The notes under the pieces: generated by a model
What the model saw: only the letters and a program-made list of their open reading frames with translations
The model's database searches: none
What the model was told of the DNA's origin: nothing
Position numbers and translations under genes: made by a program
In this document: positions 1 through 14,509 of the stretch, one piece after another
Position numbering within the stretch: the stretch's first letter is position 1
Layout of the letters: every line of letters starts with the position of its first letter
Origin: Artemia franciscana
Lineage: Eukaryota > Arthropoda > Branchiopoda > Anostraca > Artemiidae
Direction of reading: 5' to 3'
DNA length: 64,000 nt
Assembly (NCBI RefSeq): GCF_032884065.1
Contig: NC_088865.1
Span: 42,975,152 to 43,039,151 of the forward strand

Positions 1-1370
1 TTGGAAAACACTTAGAGTGGAGGGATCGGGATGAAACTTGGTGGGAAAAAAACACGAGTCCTAGATAAATGATTGACATAACCAGAACGGATCCGCTCTC
101 TTTGGGGTAGTTGGGGGGGGAGTATTCTGAAAAAGAGAGGTATTTTTTAACTTACGAACGGGTGATTGGATCTCCATGAAATTTGATATTTAGAAAGATA
201 TATTGTCTCATAGCTCTTATTTTAAATCTTGAACGGATCTGGTGACATGTGGGGAAGTTTGGGGTGGGGAAACCTAAAATGATGGAAAACGCTTAGATTG
301 GAGAGATTGGGATGAAACTTGGTTGGAAAAATAAGAAGAAGTCTTGCATACGTGATTTACATAATTGGAACGGATCCGCTCAATTGGGGGTGGGGTAATT
401 CTGAAAAATAAGAAAAAATGACGTATTTTTAACTTACGAAGGAGTGATCGGATCTTCGTGACACTTCATATTTAGAAGGACCTCGTAACTCAGATATCTT
501 ATTTTAAATCTCAACCGGATCAAGTGTAATCGGGGGGGGGGGCAGTTGGGGGGACCGGAAATCTTAGAAAATACTTAAAGCGGTGAGATCAGGATGAAAC
601 TGGATGGGAAGAATAGAAACCTGTCTAAGATACGTGACTGACATAACTGGACCGGATCTGCTCTCTCTGGTGGAATTGGGGGGAAGGGGGGTAATTTTGA
701 AGATTGAGGTATTTGTAACTTACGAAAGGGTGACCAGATCTTAATGAAATTTGATATTCAGAAGGATCTTGTGCTTTAAAGTTGTAATTTCAAATTCCGA
801 CCAGATCCTTTGACATTCGGAGGAGTTGGAGGGGCAAACCGGAATTCTTAGAAAACATGAAAATTGGGGTATTTTTATCTTACGAATAGATTATCGGATC
901 GTAATAAAATTTAATTTTTAGAAGGAATTCGTGTCTCAGAGCTCTTATTTCAAATCCCGACCAGATCTTTTGACATTGGAGGGAGTTGGAGGGGAAAATC
1001 TTGGAAAAACACTTGGAGTGGAAGAATCAGGATGAAGCTTGGTGGATAGAATAAACAAATGTCCTTGATACGTGATTGACAGAATTGTACTGGATTCACT
1101 CTTTTTGGGGGAGTTGGGGGGAGGGGTTCAGTGATTTGGCGAGTTCGGTGCTTCTGGACGTGCTAGGGCGATGAAAATTGGTAGGCGTGTCAGGGAGCTG
1201 AACAATTTGACTTGATGAAGTCGTTTTCCCAGATTCTACCATCTGGGGGGCAAAAGGGAGAGGAAAAATTAGAAAAAATTAGGGATTTATAACTTACGAG
1301 TGGGTGATCAGATCTTAATGAATTTTGATATTTAGAAGGACTTTGTGACTCAGAGCTCTTATTTTAAATC
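1..1370. repeat. ~281-bp satellite array, continues left of the window
   Basis: A landmark (GGGATGAAACTTGG and variants) recurs at 30, 311 and 593 (spacing 281-282) and again near 1031 after a disturbed unit. Each monomer also has CTTACGAA.GGGTGAT.GGATCT, TTGATATTTAGAAGGA and a G-rich run. The last units (840-1370) are rearranged, with unrelated sequence at about 1120-1240. No coding potential seen. Confidence 0.8.
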
Positions 1371-1499
1371 TTGACCTGCATTAAGCCTCTTATTTTCCTT
1401 TTTAAATCAATCTATTGATTCATAGAATTTTGTTAGAGCTCATACCAAACGATCTCTTGACTCTTAGCTCTTCTCGCCACGTCACAAGTGCCATATGAG

Positions 1500-3230
<1,731 letters not shown>

Positions 3231-3510
3231 AGACCGGGACACCGGACACAAGGAATATAAATGATGACCGGGACACTCAAAGAGAAATTACAGACCGTGA
3301 CACCGGGTCACAAATGATAAGCAGGACACAGGGAATATAAATGACGACCGGGACACTCGAAGAGAAATTACATACCGAGACACCGGGACACAAATAACGA
3401 CCGAGATACAGGGAATATAAATGACGACCGGGACATAGGGAAACAACTACAACGGGGACGCCGGAAGGGCACATGGGGGATATATAAATGACGACAGGAA
3501 CACAGGGAAT
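3231..3510. repeat. GC-rich minisatellite (unit ~26-50 bp, core GACCGGGACAC)
   Basis: Repeats of GACCGGGACACAGGGAATAT followed by AAATGAC, alternating with GACACCGGGACACAAAT and AAAGAGAAATTACAGACCG. The same minisatellite lies in Helitron copies A, B and C. Confidence 0.85.
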
Positions 3511-3803
3511 ATTCGATTAGCAATCTCGGCACGCTTTCTTTTCTGACTTTCTCTATCAGCAGCAAGTTTTTTGGCATAGACTCTTTGAGCATCTTCATCG
3601 GCTTTTGCCATTGTAAGTTCATCAGTCATTTTAAACTTAAACATTAATAGATTTCTACGTGAACATATATGTCTTGAATATCTTTAATGACGTCACCGTC
3701 ACAGCAAAAATGACGACAACTAACTTCATGACGCCAGTCGAAACAGAAACATGACGTCACCTGATCCACAGACAGACAGACAACTTATTTTTATATAGAT
3801 AGA
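3231..3803 (-). mobile_element. Helitron 5' fragment (copy G), inverted, with minisatellite
   Basis: The terminus TCTATC..ATAAAAATAAGTTGTC reads leftward from 3803, followed by TGACGTCA-type boxes and the start of the replicase (FKMTDELTMAKADEDAQRVY, then KLAADRESQKRKRAE). The frame breaks into a GACCGGGACAC minisatellite (about 3231-3510). It is joined directly to copy F in the opposite orientation. Confidence 0.75.
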
Positions 3804-3820
3804 TATATATATATATATTC

Positions 3821-4545
3821 TGTAAGAATAACCTCCGAACCACAACGGCAGTTTAATAGCTCTTCTTAAATTACTGAAAATACTTAGGCGTAAACAGCGA
3901 AGTATTGACGAGGAGACAAACCCCTTCGCATGTATAATAATTTCTGTTTTTTAAGTTTTAATGCTACTCCTTACTTTCAGTTGAAAAAACTTGTTTTTTA
4001 TTTAATTTATGTTTGTTTTTAAATAAAGCTGGGAAATCCAGCTTTGAATTCCATTCCATTCAGGGACATTCCCTTCCTCCATTTCCCTTCCCCTGGGTCG
4101 ATACCATCATCCCTGGGGAAAAAACGAATTAACATGCATCCACGATCTTTCTTCTGGCAAAAAATACAAAATACCATATTTGTGCCGATAGGGGCTTGAA
4201 ACCTCTACAAAAGGGTTTTCTGATACGCTGGATCTACATTTTCATTGAGATTTTATGACTTTTAGGAGATGTTTTCCCAAACATCTCCTTTTAGGCAAAT
4301 TTTCTCAGGGTCTTAACTTTTAATGGTTAAGACTAAACTTGATGATACTTATATATTTAAAACCAGCATAAAAATACAATAAATCTAAGTTTCGTCTTTT
4401 GAGTTTTGGCAAGTACTGAGCCGGGTCGCATCCTTACTTACAGTTCGTTACCACGAACTGTATGATGCAATGTTAACAAAACTCCTTTTATTAGAGTTTT
4501 GGCTACTCCTTACTCAAAGTTACTTACCACGAACTTTTTGATTGT
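3821..4545 (+). repeat. Right-end fragment of the long inverted-repeat (LIR) family
   Basis: Contains the family landmarks in order: a foldback arm (GAGGAGACAAACCCC, TTACTTTCAGTTGAAAAAAC), GGGTCGATAC, TCTTCTGGCAAAAAAT, TCTGATACGCTG, GACTAAACTTGATGA, and the terminal hairpin CAGTTCGTTACCACGAACTG at about 4442-4461. A second, poorer terminus follows at about 4520-4541. Confidence 0.75.
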
Positions 4546-6700
4546 TAGTTTAGTTACAAAACTTATCTATTTAATAAATTGTTTATTACAAATTCCTTTG
4601 TTTTTTCTCAACAAAAATAATTAATGAATAATTCAAGATATTAAAACTAGATCCTTTACTTGCGAGTAAAAAATACAAGCTATTTTCATTTTCAGAAGTT
4701 GAAGGAGAAAAATTTTTGTAGCATTTTAATGCGTCATTAGAGTCATGAATGTATAGTCAGAGCCATGGAAAACAGACTGGATTGCCTATGAACAGGCCCT
4801 GATTATACCGCTCCAATCTAGTCTAACCGCTATTATATCAATTTACTGAAATTACACCATTTGAATAAATAACTAGGCAAGCACTGTTGAAGTAGGTCGG
4901 AAGAAGCTTTCGAGACATAGCAAAAGTTACGGACAACAATACTCGATCAAGTAACGAGACGTAAAAGTATAAGACGTAAAAGTAAATATACGATATAAGA
5001 AAATATAAGATTAAAATATAATAAGATATAAGTAAATAAAAATATAAGACGTAAAAGTATTGGGAGTAAAACACAGACGCATTGCTAAGGCGGTCTCTAA
5101 GATCGTAAAAAATACCACGTAAGAAAAATAGCAGTTGACGCACCTTTTGAATGACAACTAGCATTGCTTGGTAATTTGACAAGACTTGATATACCTAAAG
5201 ATATCTACGCCAAATTTAGCTGGATCTAAATAAACTACTAAATCAAAAACAAATGGGTACTTGTGTATTATACGCTATTCAAGTGCTTCGTTTAATAAGA
5301 GCCTTTTTCTTTGAAGTTCAATCCTAATGAAATTTCACAAAATATGATGAAAATACGATACTTAGACACAAATTTGGGCAGGTAGAATTATTCTGCATAT
5401 TATTAAGCTCAAAGGCAAGTTTTACAAAAAACAAAACAGAATAAAAAAAATGTTCATTTTCCTTGAGGCTTTAATAAGGGTTGAATAAAGAAGAACAGGA
5501 GGAGGATTAGCATATGAATAACTGGTAACCACAAGATTTACTTTTTAACTATTTGACACCATTAATTGAGCCAAAAGAACAGATGAAAATTAACATAGAC
5601 AAAGAAGAAACAAATATAAAGCCAATAAATCAAAACCAGCCCGGTTGACAGATTCACGTGATGAATACGTTTGAACAAGTCTAACTTGTATTGAGCAGTA
5701 GGTCAAGTGGATTCTGAGCAACTGGAGGTGGGAATAAACGTCACATAAGTTAGACAAGGGAATTGCAACCTCTTTAACAAGACTCTGACCTAAATGACGC
5801 AAAGGAGGATCAACACTTTCGTTTGGAGAACAGGTATGAAAGCAATTATAGTCTGAAGATTATTTTATCAGTACAGGGTCAAGTTATCACCGCGTAGAAA
5901 TTTCTAATATATACTGAGAGAAGTAATACTAAGTATGTCAATTGCTGGATGAAGCGATTTTTACTGTACATTTTTTGTTCCCTCCCCATAAATTATAGAA
6001 AATAATAGTTTGGGAATTTTCTGTGATAAAACATTATTTGATATTTTCGTTGAAAAAAAAAAAGATAAAATAACACAATGGCCATCCTTCCCCTATATTT
6101 TTACAAATACATTCCGTGTACTTGTAAATTGGAACCCCTGAGTAATATCTTCAGTGACTGAAAAAATGAACAATTTCAGTTTTCATAGTTAGTTAGGATT
6201 AACAATTTAGGTCTGGATGTGATTCTTATCTACTTAGAGAAGCAGAGTCGCAAGGTGTGGCCTGTTGATGCAAAACATGGAATGACGAAACATAGTCTAC
6301 GCAATATAAAGTGCCTAGAGCGGTCGGAACCTAGTGTGATAGAACTTGGTACGACTTAATGCAACTTAGGATGACATGGTCGAAATTGAAACTGTATAGA
6401 GTAATGGGGTGAACAGCAGTAGAAAATATTGCAGAACTTCAAAAAGCCGTGCAATTTTACGAGCTTGGAATTTATTGAAATACATATCCGGCGATGACTT
6501 AATTTTCAGCTATGTAGACTCAAACAGCGTTCACTAAAATCCTGTTTTGTTAAAGGGCCACTCTAGTCGTGAAACTGTCAAGCTACATTTTAACAACTAG
6601 CCATGGTGCGTGCACGCGAGGGTTTGTTTTTAATTTCCTATCCTATTAACGGTATTCTCTGCCATTACGTGTGAACTTGAATTCTCAAAAAAAAGTATAC
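4546..6700. other. AT-rich intergenic DNA, no gene seen
   Basis: Short frames only, without motifs, leader peptides or plausible splice structure. About 4960-5060 is a low-complexity stretch of AATATAAGA/GACGTAAAAGTA. Nothing else recognised. Confidence 0.6.
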
Positions 6701-7070
6701 AAGATAATTAATGGTTCGAACTGATCAATATTTATTTCAAGTGAACATAATCCGAACTGAAAGGGTTTGAGCTACTCAATATTTGATTCAAGTTAACATA
6801 ATCCGAAATGAGAGGGATCGAACAGATCAATAATTGCTTCGAGTAAACATAATCCGAAATGCAAGGGTTTGAACTGATCCGTATTTGCTTCAAGTGAACA
6901 TAATCCGAAATGAAAGGGTTCGAACAGATCAATAATTGCTTCAAATAAACATAATCCGAAATGCAAGGGTTTGAATTGATCCGTATTTGCTTCAAGTGAA
7001 CATAATCCGAAATGAAAGGGTTCGAACTGATTAATATTTGTTTCAAGTGAACGTAGTCCGAAATAAAATC
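6700..7070. repeat. 51-bp minisatellite, seven units, no indels
   Basis: The landmark CATAATCCGAA recurs at 6746, 6797, 6848, 6899, 6950, 7001 and (as CGTAGTCCGAA) 7052, exactly 51 bp apart. Units 3 and 5 share AATAATTGCTTC and units 4 and 6 share CCGTATTTGCTTC, so a 102-bp dimer is visible. Because 51 is a multiple of three, the minus strand stays open (17-residue repeats such as ISDYVHLKQILISSNPF), but a second frame is open as well, so this is not evidence of a gene by itself. Confidence 0.9.
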
Positions 7071-8620
7071 GAGAATTAATCGAGAAATGCACATGGGGAA
7101 CAGTCGGAATGTTATTCCCCCTCTCTTCAGGATTTTACAGAAGCAAAAGGACAGAAGCAGATTCATTTTTTAATGTTTTTTTTTAGTAGCCAAAGATAAT
7201 TGATGAAAACAAGGTATACTACTATAAGTTCCCAAACCACAATGATACCATTCACCATTTAATAATACATAGACAAATATTTTTCTTGAATCCTCTCAAT
7301 CAACAAAAACCAGCCTCCATCCTCCCAATCTCCCCTCAATACCCTTATCAAACCTAAGAGGAGTAGAAAGATGTGCTCTTACAACCTCTTTAGACACTCC
7401 ATTCTAGTCCTTCTTTTAAAAAAAAGCAAAAAAAAACATATGAACTACTAAATTATTTTTAATACCCTTTTGTCTACAAAAAATTCAGACCGTATCCATC
7501 AAAATATAATTAAAATTGGTTTATCATAATACTAATTGCACTTCCTCAAATTTATATAATGCTTAAAATTAAAAACTATTTATACTTCTTAACCGATTAA
7601 ATTTGTCCAACATAATATTGTTAGAGTTAAGAAATTAGCAATCCCCAAATTATCCCTATATAAAGCTGACTTGAAACATATATCATAAGTCTATTTTGAT
7701 CAAAATGGAAAAGAGCAACTTTTGAACCATTAACGGTTGGACCTAGTCAGGGGTAACCTGACCTCTACATCCCCAGCCCCCAGTTCTTGTTCCTTGAATG
7801 GTTGTAATCTAAACAAAGTGTAATTCTCGGATAAATCTATCTAGGTTGTCTTGGAAGGGGGAGGGGAGGGAGGGATGCTCGATATGTTTCTATAAAGATA
7901 TAATCCATCTCTTTCTGGGGAGGGCTTTATGTTATGTTTAAAAGTTCACATAATACCTTTTAATAAAAACTCCAAGTCTTTAGATTATTTTAGATATTAG
8001 ATTAGCCCACAACGTTCTTTTCTAGTTTGCTTAATACTTTCTTTAGAGACATGTATTTATTTTTTTAAATACATTAATATCTCTATAAGGAATGGGGATT
8101 CATGAGCTTCATATTTGTAACCAAAAAGTCAATAGTTAACAGATTTAAACAAAATTTAGCGAAAAGTAAGAAAAAATTTTCGATTTGCACCTTATTAAGT
8201 TCCTGACTAGATCGGTCTTTTTGGGGTTGGAGGGTTTCTAAGATATTATTATCCTCACTTTCTAAAAGAGGCTATCACACTTTAACATATCTTGATGTGA
8301 ACAAACGACTAATGTACTATTTATGCCTGTTTAAATTAAGATTCGAATAGACTTCCCCTGAAGGAGGGAATGGGTTTCCTAAATTTTTTAATCAGGATAT
8401 CTGATAGAACAGATTTTTTGGGATTTTTCTCAAACTTAATCAGAAGTGGCAACAAAATGATAAATCGGTCGTTAATTGATTTTGTAACCATGATTTAATA
8501 TTGTCAAGAACGCGTGCACAAAGTTACTTCGGATCACCCCAAAAGTAATAGAGAAGCAAAATATATTGCCTTTGTTTAACTTTTTGATACATGGAGACAA
8601 TCCAGCCTCTGGAGAAAGAA
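7071..8620. other. AT-rich intergenic DNA, no gene seen
   Basis: No frame with recognisable content on either strand. Several C-rich and G-rich short runs (about 7310-7340, 7855-7875), otherwise featureless. Confidence 0.55.
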
Positions 8621-8622
8621 GG

Positions 8623-9073
8623 AGATCCCAAAGAAAAAACAAATACAAGGCTCCTGTCAGTTAAAATAAAAAAAGAAGAGGAAGAATATTTTGGCTGAGA
8701 TCTCCACTCAGCCGTTCTCAGTACAGAAATAAAAAATAAAAACAAACCGTAAAAGAAAACACTAAATTAAAATAGACTCAGTTCATGCAACGGTTAAATG
8801 GTAATGGAATAAAAAACGATATTGAAAGGAAAAAGGAAAAAAGGAAGAAAGGAAAAAAAGGAGGAGATCCATAAGAAAAAAATAAATACAAGGATAGCTC
8901 CTGCCAGTGAAATAAAAAAAAGAATAGGAAAAATATTTTGGCTGAGATATCCACTCAGCTGTTCTCAGTGCAGAAATAGAAAAATAAAAGCAAACCGTAA
9001 AAAAAAACAAACACTAAAATAAAATAGACATAGTTCAATTAACGGTTAAATGGTAATGGAATATAAAATTCGA
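8623..9073 (+). repeat. Direct tandem duplication, two ~210-240-bp units
   Basis: 8623-8822 and 8863-9073 share GGAGATCC, ATTTTGGCTGAGAT.TCCACT, CAG.CGTTCTCAGT-like, AACCGTAAAA and AACGGTTAAATGGTAATGGA in the same order, with many substitutions. Non-coding as far as visible. Confidence 0.8.
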
Positions 9074-10269
9074 TATTTAATGACAATTAAGTCGCTAAAT
9101 TTATGTTCATTTTATAATTATTTTTTTTAAAGCTCATTGCTCTGAAATATTATTAGGTTAGAAAAAATTATAATGAAAAAAGAGAAAATTCTAGAGTAAT
9201 AAGTTCATGATAAATGGACTTCACATAAGTTTCATCATTATTTCTATTAAGGGCTTATGAAAACCTTTTGCAATGCTTAGCCAGTATGATCTCAGAAATC
9301 ATTTAAGCAAGACTGTGTGTCTTAGTTTGGCCTGTTGCGCTTCCATATACGTGGTTTGTAAGACAGGGGGCTCCTGCACCCTTGATATAATGAATACCCC
9401 CAGAAATGGTTGTCAGATCTGAGTTTATTTGGTAGTGAAGTAAAATCGATTGTCTTACATTTTTCAATTTGGGTGCTAGAACTGATTTAACCTCTATAAG
9501 GTAAGAGTAAGAAGGAGGGGGAGCTAGTTCGTGCAATCAGATCACCTATTAGAAAAGATTGCCTGATTTCAGCAAATTTCAGCGGACTATAATAGTTAAT
9601 TCCCAAGTTGTGCCTTTTCAGTATCAGCAGTAACAATACTCGGCCTTTTCCAAATCGATGGACGATCCAAAATCTAAAAGAAATCTTCTTAAATCTATAA
9701 GGGAAGTGTAACATTTATGTCATCCACATTCATTAAATAACATTGCTGGATATCATTTAAATTCGATAGAAATTGTCCGCTTTAAATACCTTCTTTGTTC
9801 ACATTTTTATTATCCGAGTGTACCAAATTTTGTCAAATCAAAGTTTCTAGCTACAAAAACAATATTTTAAAGATCACTTCGCAGATGTCAAGTAGCTTCG
9901 TATACCTTTTGGATAAAATATAATCTCTTCGACAATACTTATGAAATTAAGTACACCTTAAACTTAAACAAAGCTTATAATTTATCCCTCATAAATTCAG
10001 AAGTAATAATGTGAGGAGCAAAGATTTTGTAAGACCGATTTCAAAATTTATTTCAGCGATTTTCAGTTCTTATATTTCTACAAGAATTATCTTAAAATCT
10101 CGCTTAGGGTCCTTTAGAAATGATATTGTAATTTAGTTTTTCTATTTAAAAAAGTAGGGTTGGGTTCATGATCGCAAAACCGAAACATGGTTTCTTTGAT
10201 TTGGAAATAGGATAACGAACACTTAAAGGACTTGTTATTTCCTCGATAATACTAAAAATTGAATTAAAA
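9074..10269. other. Intergenic DNA, no gene seen
   Basis: Only short frames without motifs. Nothing recognised. Confidence 0.5.
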
Positions 10270-11735
10270 AAATCAGATTTTTTAGCTAAAAGTAAAGAGC
10301 AACATCAAAACTCAAACAAAAAGAAATAATTCCGTATATGAAGGGTTACCCCTTCCTAAATACCTTGCTCTGTACACTAAAGTCTTTAGAACTTTTAAAA
10401 AAGCTTCCTATTGCAATTAAACAGCCCTTGTGTTTCTGGAGCTGCTCTCAAAACATTGGAACAAACAGTCTAACTTTAGCGTAAAGAACAAGGTATTGAG
10501 AAGGAGGGCACTCCCTTCATATACAGAATAATCTCTGTCTGTTTTGATGCTCCTCCTTACTTTCTGTTAAAAAAAATATTTTTTTATATTTATATTTCTG
10601 ATCATTTTTCAACTAATGCTGGGAAATCTGGCTCACCCTCCATGAAAATTCCCCCTTCCACACTAGAAAATCCTTCGTGTATTTTTTTTGCTCATAAAAT
10701 CCCCCCTCTCCGGTAAAATTCCCTCTGCATTGGTCCGTCCTCGCTGACCCCCTCCCTCCCCGTAAAATTGTCTTGCAGACGATTCAGCCTGAAAATTTTC
10801 TTAATATACGCTCTTTTGAAAAACCTTTAATTTCTAGTCATTTTCTCAATCACTCCAGAAGTCTTCCCTTCCGTGGATATATTTCCCAGAAATTCAAACG
10901 CCAAAAAACGGATAATTCCCCCCAAAAAATCTCCACATGCAAAATTGTGTCGTCTGCCAATTCTCTCCGTGTAAAAGTCGCCCTGTAAAGTACACCCCCT
11001 GGAAATATCCTTCGCCAAGGAAAATTATCCCTAAGAATCCCACCTCAAGCACAAAACTCCCCCCCCCCAAAAAAAGGTCATCCTCGATAACAAATCTATA
11101 CGTAAATATGGGCAATTTTCATCACTTTTGGGCTTCTTCACATGGACTGTGGGGATCATGTTTCCCCTAAAACATAGATATTGGTTCTTCTAATTATGCT
11201 GAACAACATGACTATCGCAAAATTATTATTATTGAACATTTCTGCGGAAAAAGCAGCGTGAGAGAGGGACTAGATGCCCTCCAATCTTTCTGGTCACTTA
11301 AAAAGGGGACTAGAACTTTTAATTTCTGTTTGAAAGCACCCTCTCCGAATTTCTAGGGCTATCATTTTGATACAATCAACCCTGGGGAAAAAAGTAATAA
11401 CAAATGAACACATATCGGGGATTTTTCTTCTGGCAAAAAAAAAAAATCATATTTTTGTATATAGGAACTTGAACTTCTATAATAGGGCTCTGATACACTG
11501 ATGATTCTGATGGTGAGATTTTATTACGATTCTTTGACTTTTATGGGATGTTTCCCCCCTCTTTTAAAAATCAGAAGAAAAGTTTCAGACTCGTAACTTT
11601 TGTTAGGTAACACTAAACTTGATGAATATTGTAAATCTGGAATCAGTATAATAGGCTGATTCTTTTGATGCGTCTATTGATATCAAAATTAAGTTTTTAG
11701 AGTTTCAGTTGTTTTACCACAAACTGTTTGAAAAA
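10270..11735 (+). repeat. LIR-family right arm with foldback unit
   Basis: Begins with a foldback arm (AAAGTAAAGAGCAACATC, CCTTGCTCTGTACACTAAAG), its inverse at about 10470-10570 (CTTTAGCGTAAAGAAC), then the family's right arm (GCTGGGAAATCTGGC, TCACTTAAAAAGGGGAC, CTTCTGGCAAAAAA) and ends in a mutated terminal hairpin (TTTTACCACAAACTGTTTGA) near 11735. No left arm found. Confidence 0.75.
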
Positions 11736-12185
11736 ACTGACGCAGCCAACAAATCTGGCTTATAACTACGGGGAGGTAGGGTGGGGGTGGGTAGAGAGAC
11801 TAAAGACGTTAGCCCCCCCTAGAACAAATGCATTCTGTTTTGAAATCTTCTTTATTCTGCTAGGTTGTATCATTCATTCTTAAGTCTCTACTCAAAAATT
11901 TGCATTTAAACAGCTAAAACGACCTACTAAAAAATCATATTTTTTTAGTTGGGAAGTTGCGTAAATTACTTGATATAGGATTGTGTTGCAAGTAATGCAT
12001 CAAGAAGCCGTTTTCTAAGGATTTTTTAATTTTTCCTTGTTGGAGAAGGGACCCCTGGTCCCCTTCCCCTCCATAATTATTTTCTGGGTGCACCACTGAA
12101 AAACTATAGTTCCTTCGGTTCTGTTCTTTTGGAAATTTTCCTTGGACATTTTTATGTGTTTCATTAGAGTAGAGCGCCTGGTTAT
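11736..12185. other. Intergenic DNA, nothing recognised
   Basis: G-rich stretch at about 11770-11820 and otherwise AT-rich sequence with no gene or repeat landmark I can name. Confidence 0.4.
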
Positions 12186-12186
12186 T

Positions 12187-12650
12187 ACGACATATACTTA
12201 AGACCCATAAAGCACTACATTATCTCTTCAACATCCTGAGCAGAGAAGGAAGTATCTTTTGAACCTTTCAGGAAATAACTTCCCCATTTTTAGATTACCC
12301 CCCTCCTAAATACCTTGCTCTTCACACTAAAGTTCTTAGAACTATTAAAAAGCTTCCTATTGCAATTAAACGGCCCTTGTGTTTCAATTAAACGGCCTAC
12401 TTAAGACCCATAAAGCACTAAATTATCTATTCAACATCCTCAGCAAAGAAGGCCTGCTTAAGACCCTTGTGTTGCAATTAAACGGCTTACTAAGACCCAT
12501 AAAGCACTACATTATCTATTCAACATCCTCAGCAAAGAAGGTTTGCTTAAGACCCTTGTGTTGCAATTAAACGGCTTACTAAGACCCATAAAGCACTACA
12601 TTATCTCTTCAACATCCTCGGCAAAGAAGGAAGCATCTTTTGAACCTTTT
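12187..12650 (+). repeat. 89-bp tandem repeat built from LIR-arm sequence
   Basis: AAGACCCATAAAGCACTA recurs at about 12200, 12403, 12492 and 12581; the last three are 89 bp apart. Each unit ends in CTTGTGTTGCAATTAAACGGC, which matches the foldback arm at about 10410-10440 (CCTATTGCAATTAAACAGCC). Confidence 0.82.
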
Positions 12651-13244
12651 TGGAAATAACTTCCCGGTTTTTAGACATTATTCTTTATTTTTTCTAAACT
12701 TACAAGGTAAATATCTCTTATAATCTGGACAAACAATAATAAGAAAGGTAAACAAGAAGGTTTTTTTTTCTGATATATGCAAGATTGACGTACTAACTCA
12801 GAGACATCATCGAAGCTTGTCAACCCGCATAATTTTTCGATGGTAACTTGATTTCTGGCTAAGCTCTAATTTCCTATTCCCTGTATTGGTGGGAAGTCTA
12901 AATCTTCTGAAACTTGGAAAATAAATCAACTATCTAAAAATAATCACTTCGGTTTGTTGGAAGTGAAACATTTTCCCCAAAATTCACATATTAAAGACTT
13001 GTCTTTTTTTTATTTTGACCATTTCACGAGCTGTTGGCAACAATAATAAAACATCCACCGACATAGCATAGGTATACAAAAATATAGATATTCATAGAAA
13101 GAATCATAAAAAGGAATTTTTCCGGATGTCCATCCTCCTCCCAAAAATAATCGTGAGTACCTGGGTATTCCTTATGTCGCTGCTTCACAAACTCAAAAAC
13201 TTAATTCTGACATTGCTTGATTTAGAGACAGAGGAGAAACAGTA
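12651..13244. other. Intergenic DNA upstream of gene A, nothing recognised
   Basis: AT-rich, short frames only. Confidence 0.4.
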
Positions 13245-13741
13245 CATACAAGTCTGCCCCTATTCCTGATTTGTTTTACAATTTAAGCCTCATAATACCG
13301 TAATAAAACTGATGTTACTTTTTTATTCTGATAGTTGGCATTGTAGATAATTTACCTTATATAAGGGTTGATTAAACACGGTTATCCTGGGATAACAGGA
13401 TTTCTTAAGATATTGAACAGCCAATGATCGGATAATTATAATGGAGGGAGATGGTAGTGACCTTCAAAAGGAGGCTAGGAATCCTACCTTGTGATTCATA
13501 CCTTAACAAAAATCCACAGGTAGCCTTGTCATCCCCTATGCAGCTAAAACGACGAAAACATAAATTTATTATGAATCCTTTATTTTTAACAGTTGCCGAG
13601 TTTCTAAGAGAATTGATAAAAATAAAAACAAAAACAAACAGTTTTGTATTACCTAACATAGCAGATAGGAGATAGCCTAGAGCTGAATCTTCTCGATTGG
13701 TTTCAGTAATAACATAGTATACCTTATTGACTGACAAATTG

Positions 13742-13792
13742 GCTTACTGAGTGTTCTCGGCTTACTGTCTTACTGAATTCTATTATTAAGAG
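13742..13792 (+). pseudogene. Decayed duplicate of gene A exon 1
   Basis: The first unit of the 13.2-14.6 kb duplication contains a stretch matching the end of gene A exon 1 (ATTATTAAGAG followed by GTACGT, against CTGTTAAGAG and GTATGT), with the flanks conserved on both sides. Read in the gene A frame it has no ATG and meets a TGA six codons before the donor. It can no longer code for a leader. Confidence 0.55.
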
Positions 13793-14451
13793 GTACGTCT
13801 CAAATGGTAAAGTGTCTATCAACCAAATTACCCTGAATATCGTTGTTAAGAACTTAGAAATCCATGAAACAAATATAGAAACTCAAAGGCTACACCACCC
13901 CCTCAAAGGCTTGATCCATGAGGCCTATTCCTACTTTGTTTTACAATTCAAGCCTCACGCTACCGTAAAAAAGATTCTTGCTAAGTTTGTATTCTGATAG
14001 TTCTCATTGTAGATAATTTACTTGATATACGAGATGATTAAACACGGTACTCTTGAGAAAACAGGGTTTCCTAAGATATCGAACAGTCAGCGATCTAATA
14101 ACTACAACGGAGGGAGGTGGCAGTGACCTTCAAAAAGGGAATAGGAACGGTACCTTGTGATTCATACCGTAACAAAATCCACAGGTAGCCTTGTCATCCC
14201 AAAGGCAGCTCATAAGACCAAAACATAAATTCCTTATAAAACCTTTATTTTTAGCAATGTTGCTGAGTTTCTAAGAGAATTGACGAAAGTGTAAAAACAA
14301 AAACAAATAGTTTCGTATTGCCTACCGTAGAAGACAGTAGATAGCCTAGAGCTGGATCTTCTCCATTGGTTTCAGTAATAACATAGTACACCTTATTGAG
14401 TGTCCAATTGGCTTTAGTTACGAGCAGTATCCGTTCCGTCTAAGAGGAAAT

Positions 14452-14509
14452 ATGAATTTGACATTATTGCTTAACCTACTCAATGTTCTCGGAATTGTAC
14501 TGTTAAGAG
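14452..14509 (+). CDS. Gene A exon 1 (signal peptide)
   Basis: Nineteen codons plus one base, ATG at 14452, donor GTATGT at 14510. The product is almost entirely Leu, Ile, Val and Asn after Met, as expected for a signal-peptide core. It is exactly as long (58 nt) as exon 1 of gene B. It lies in the second unit of a ~665-bp tandem duplication; the first unit has a broken counterpart. Confidence 0.68.
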
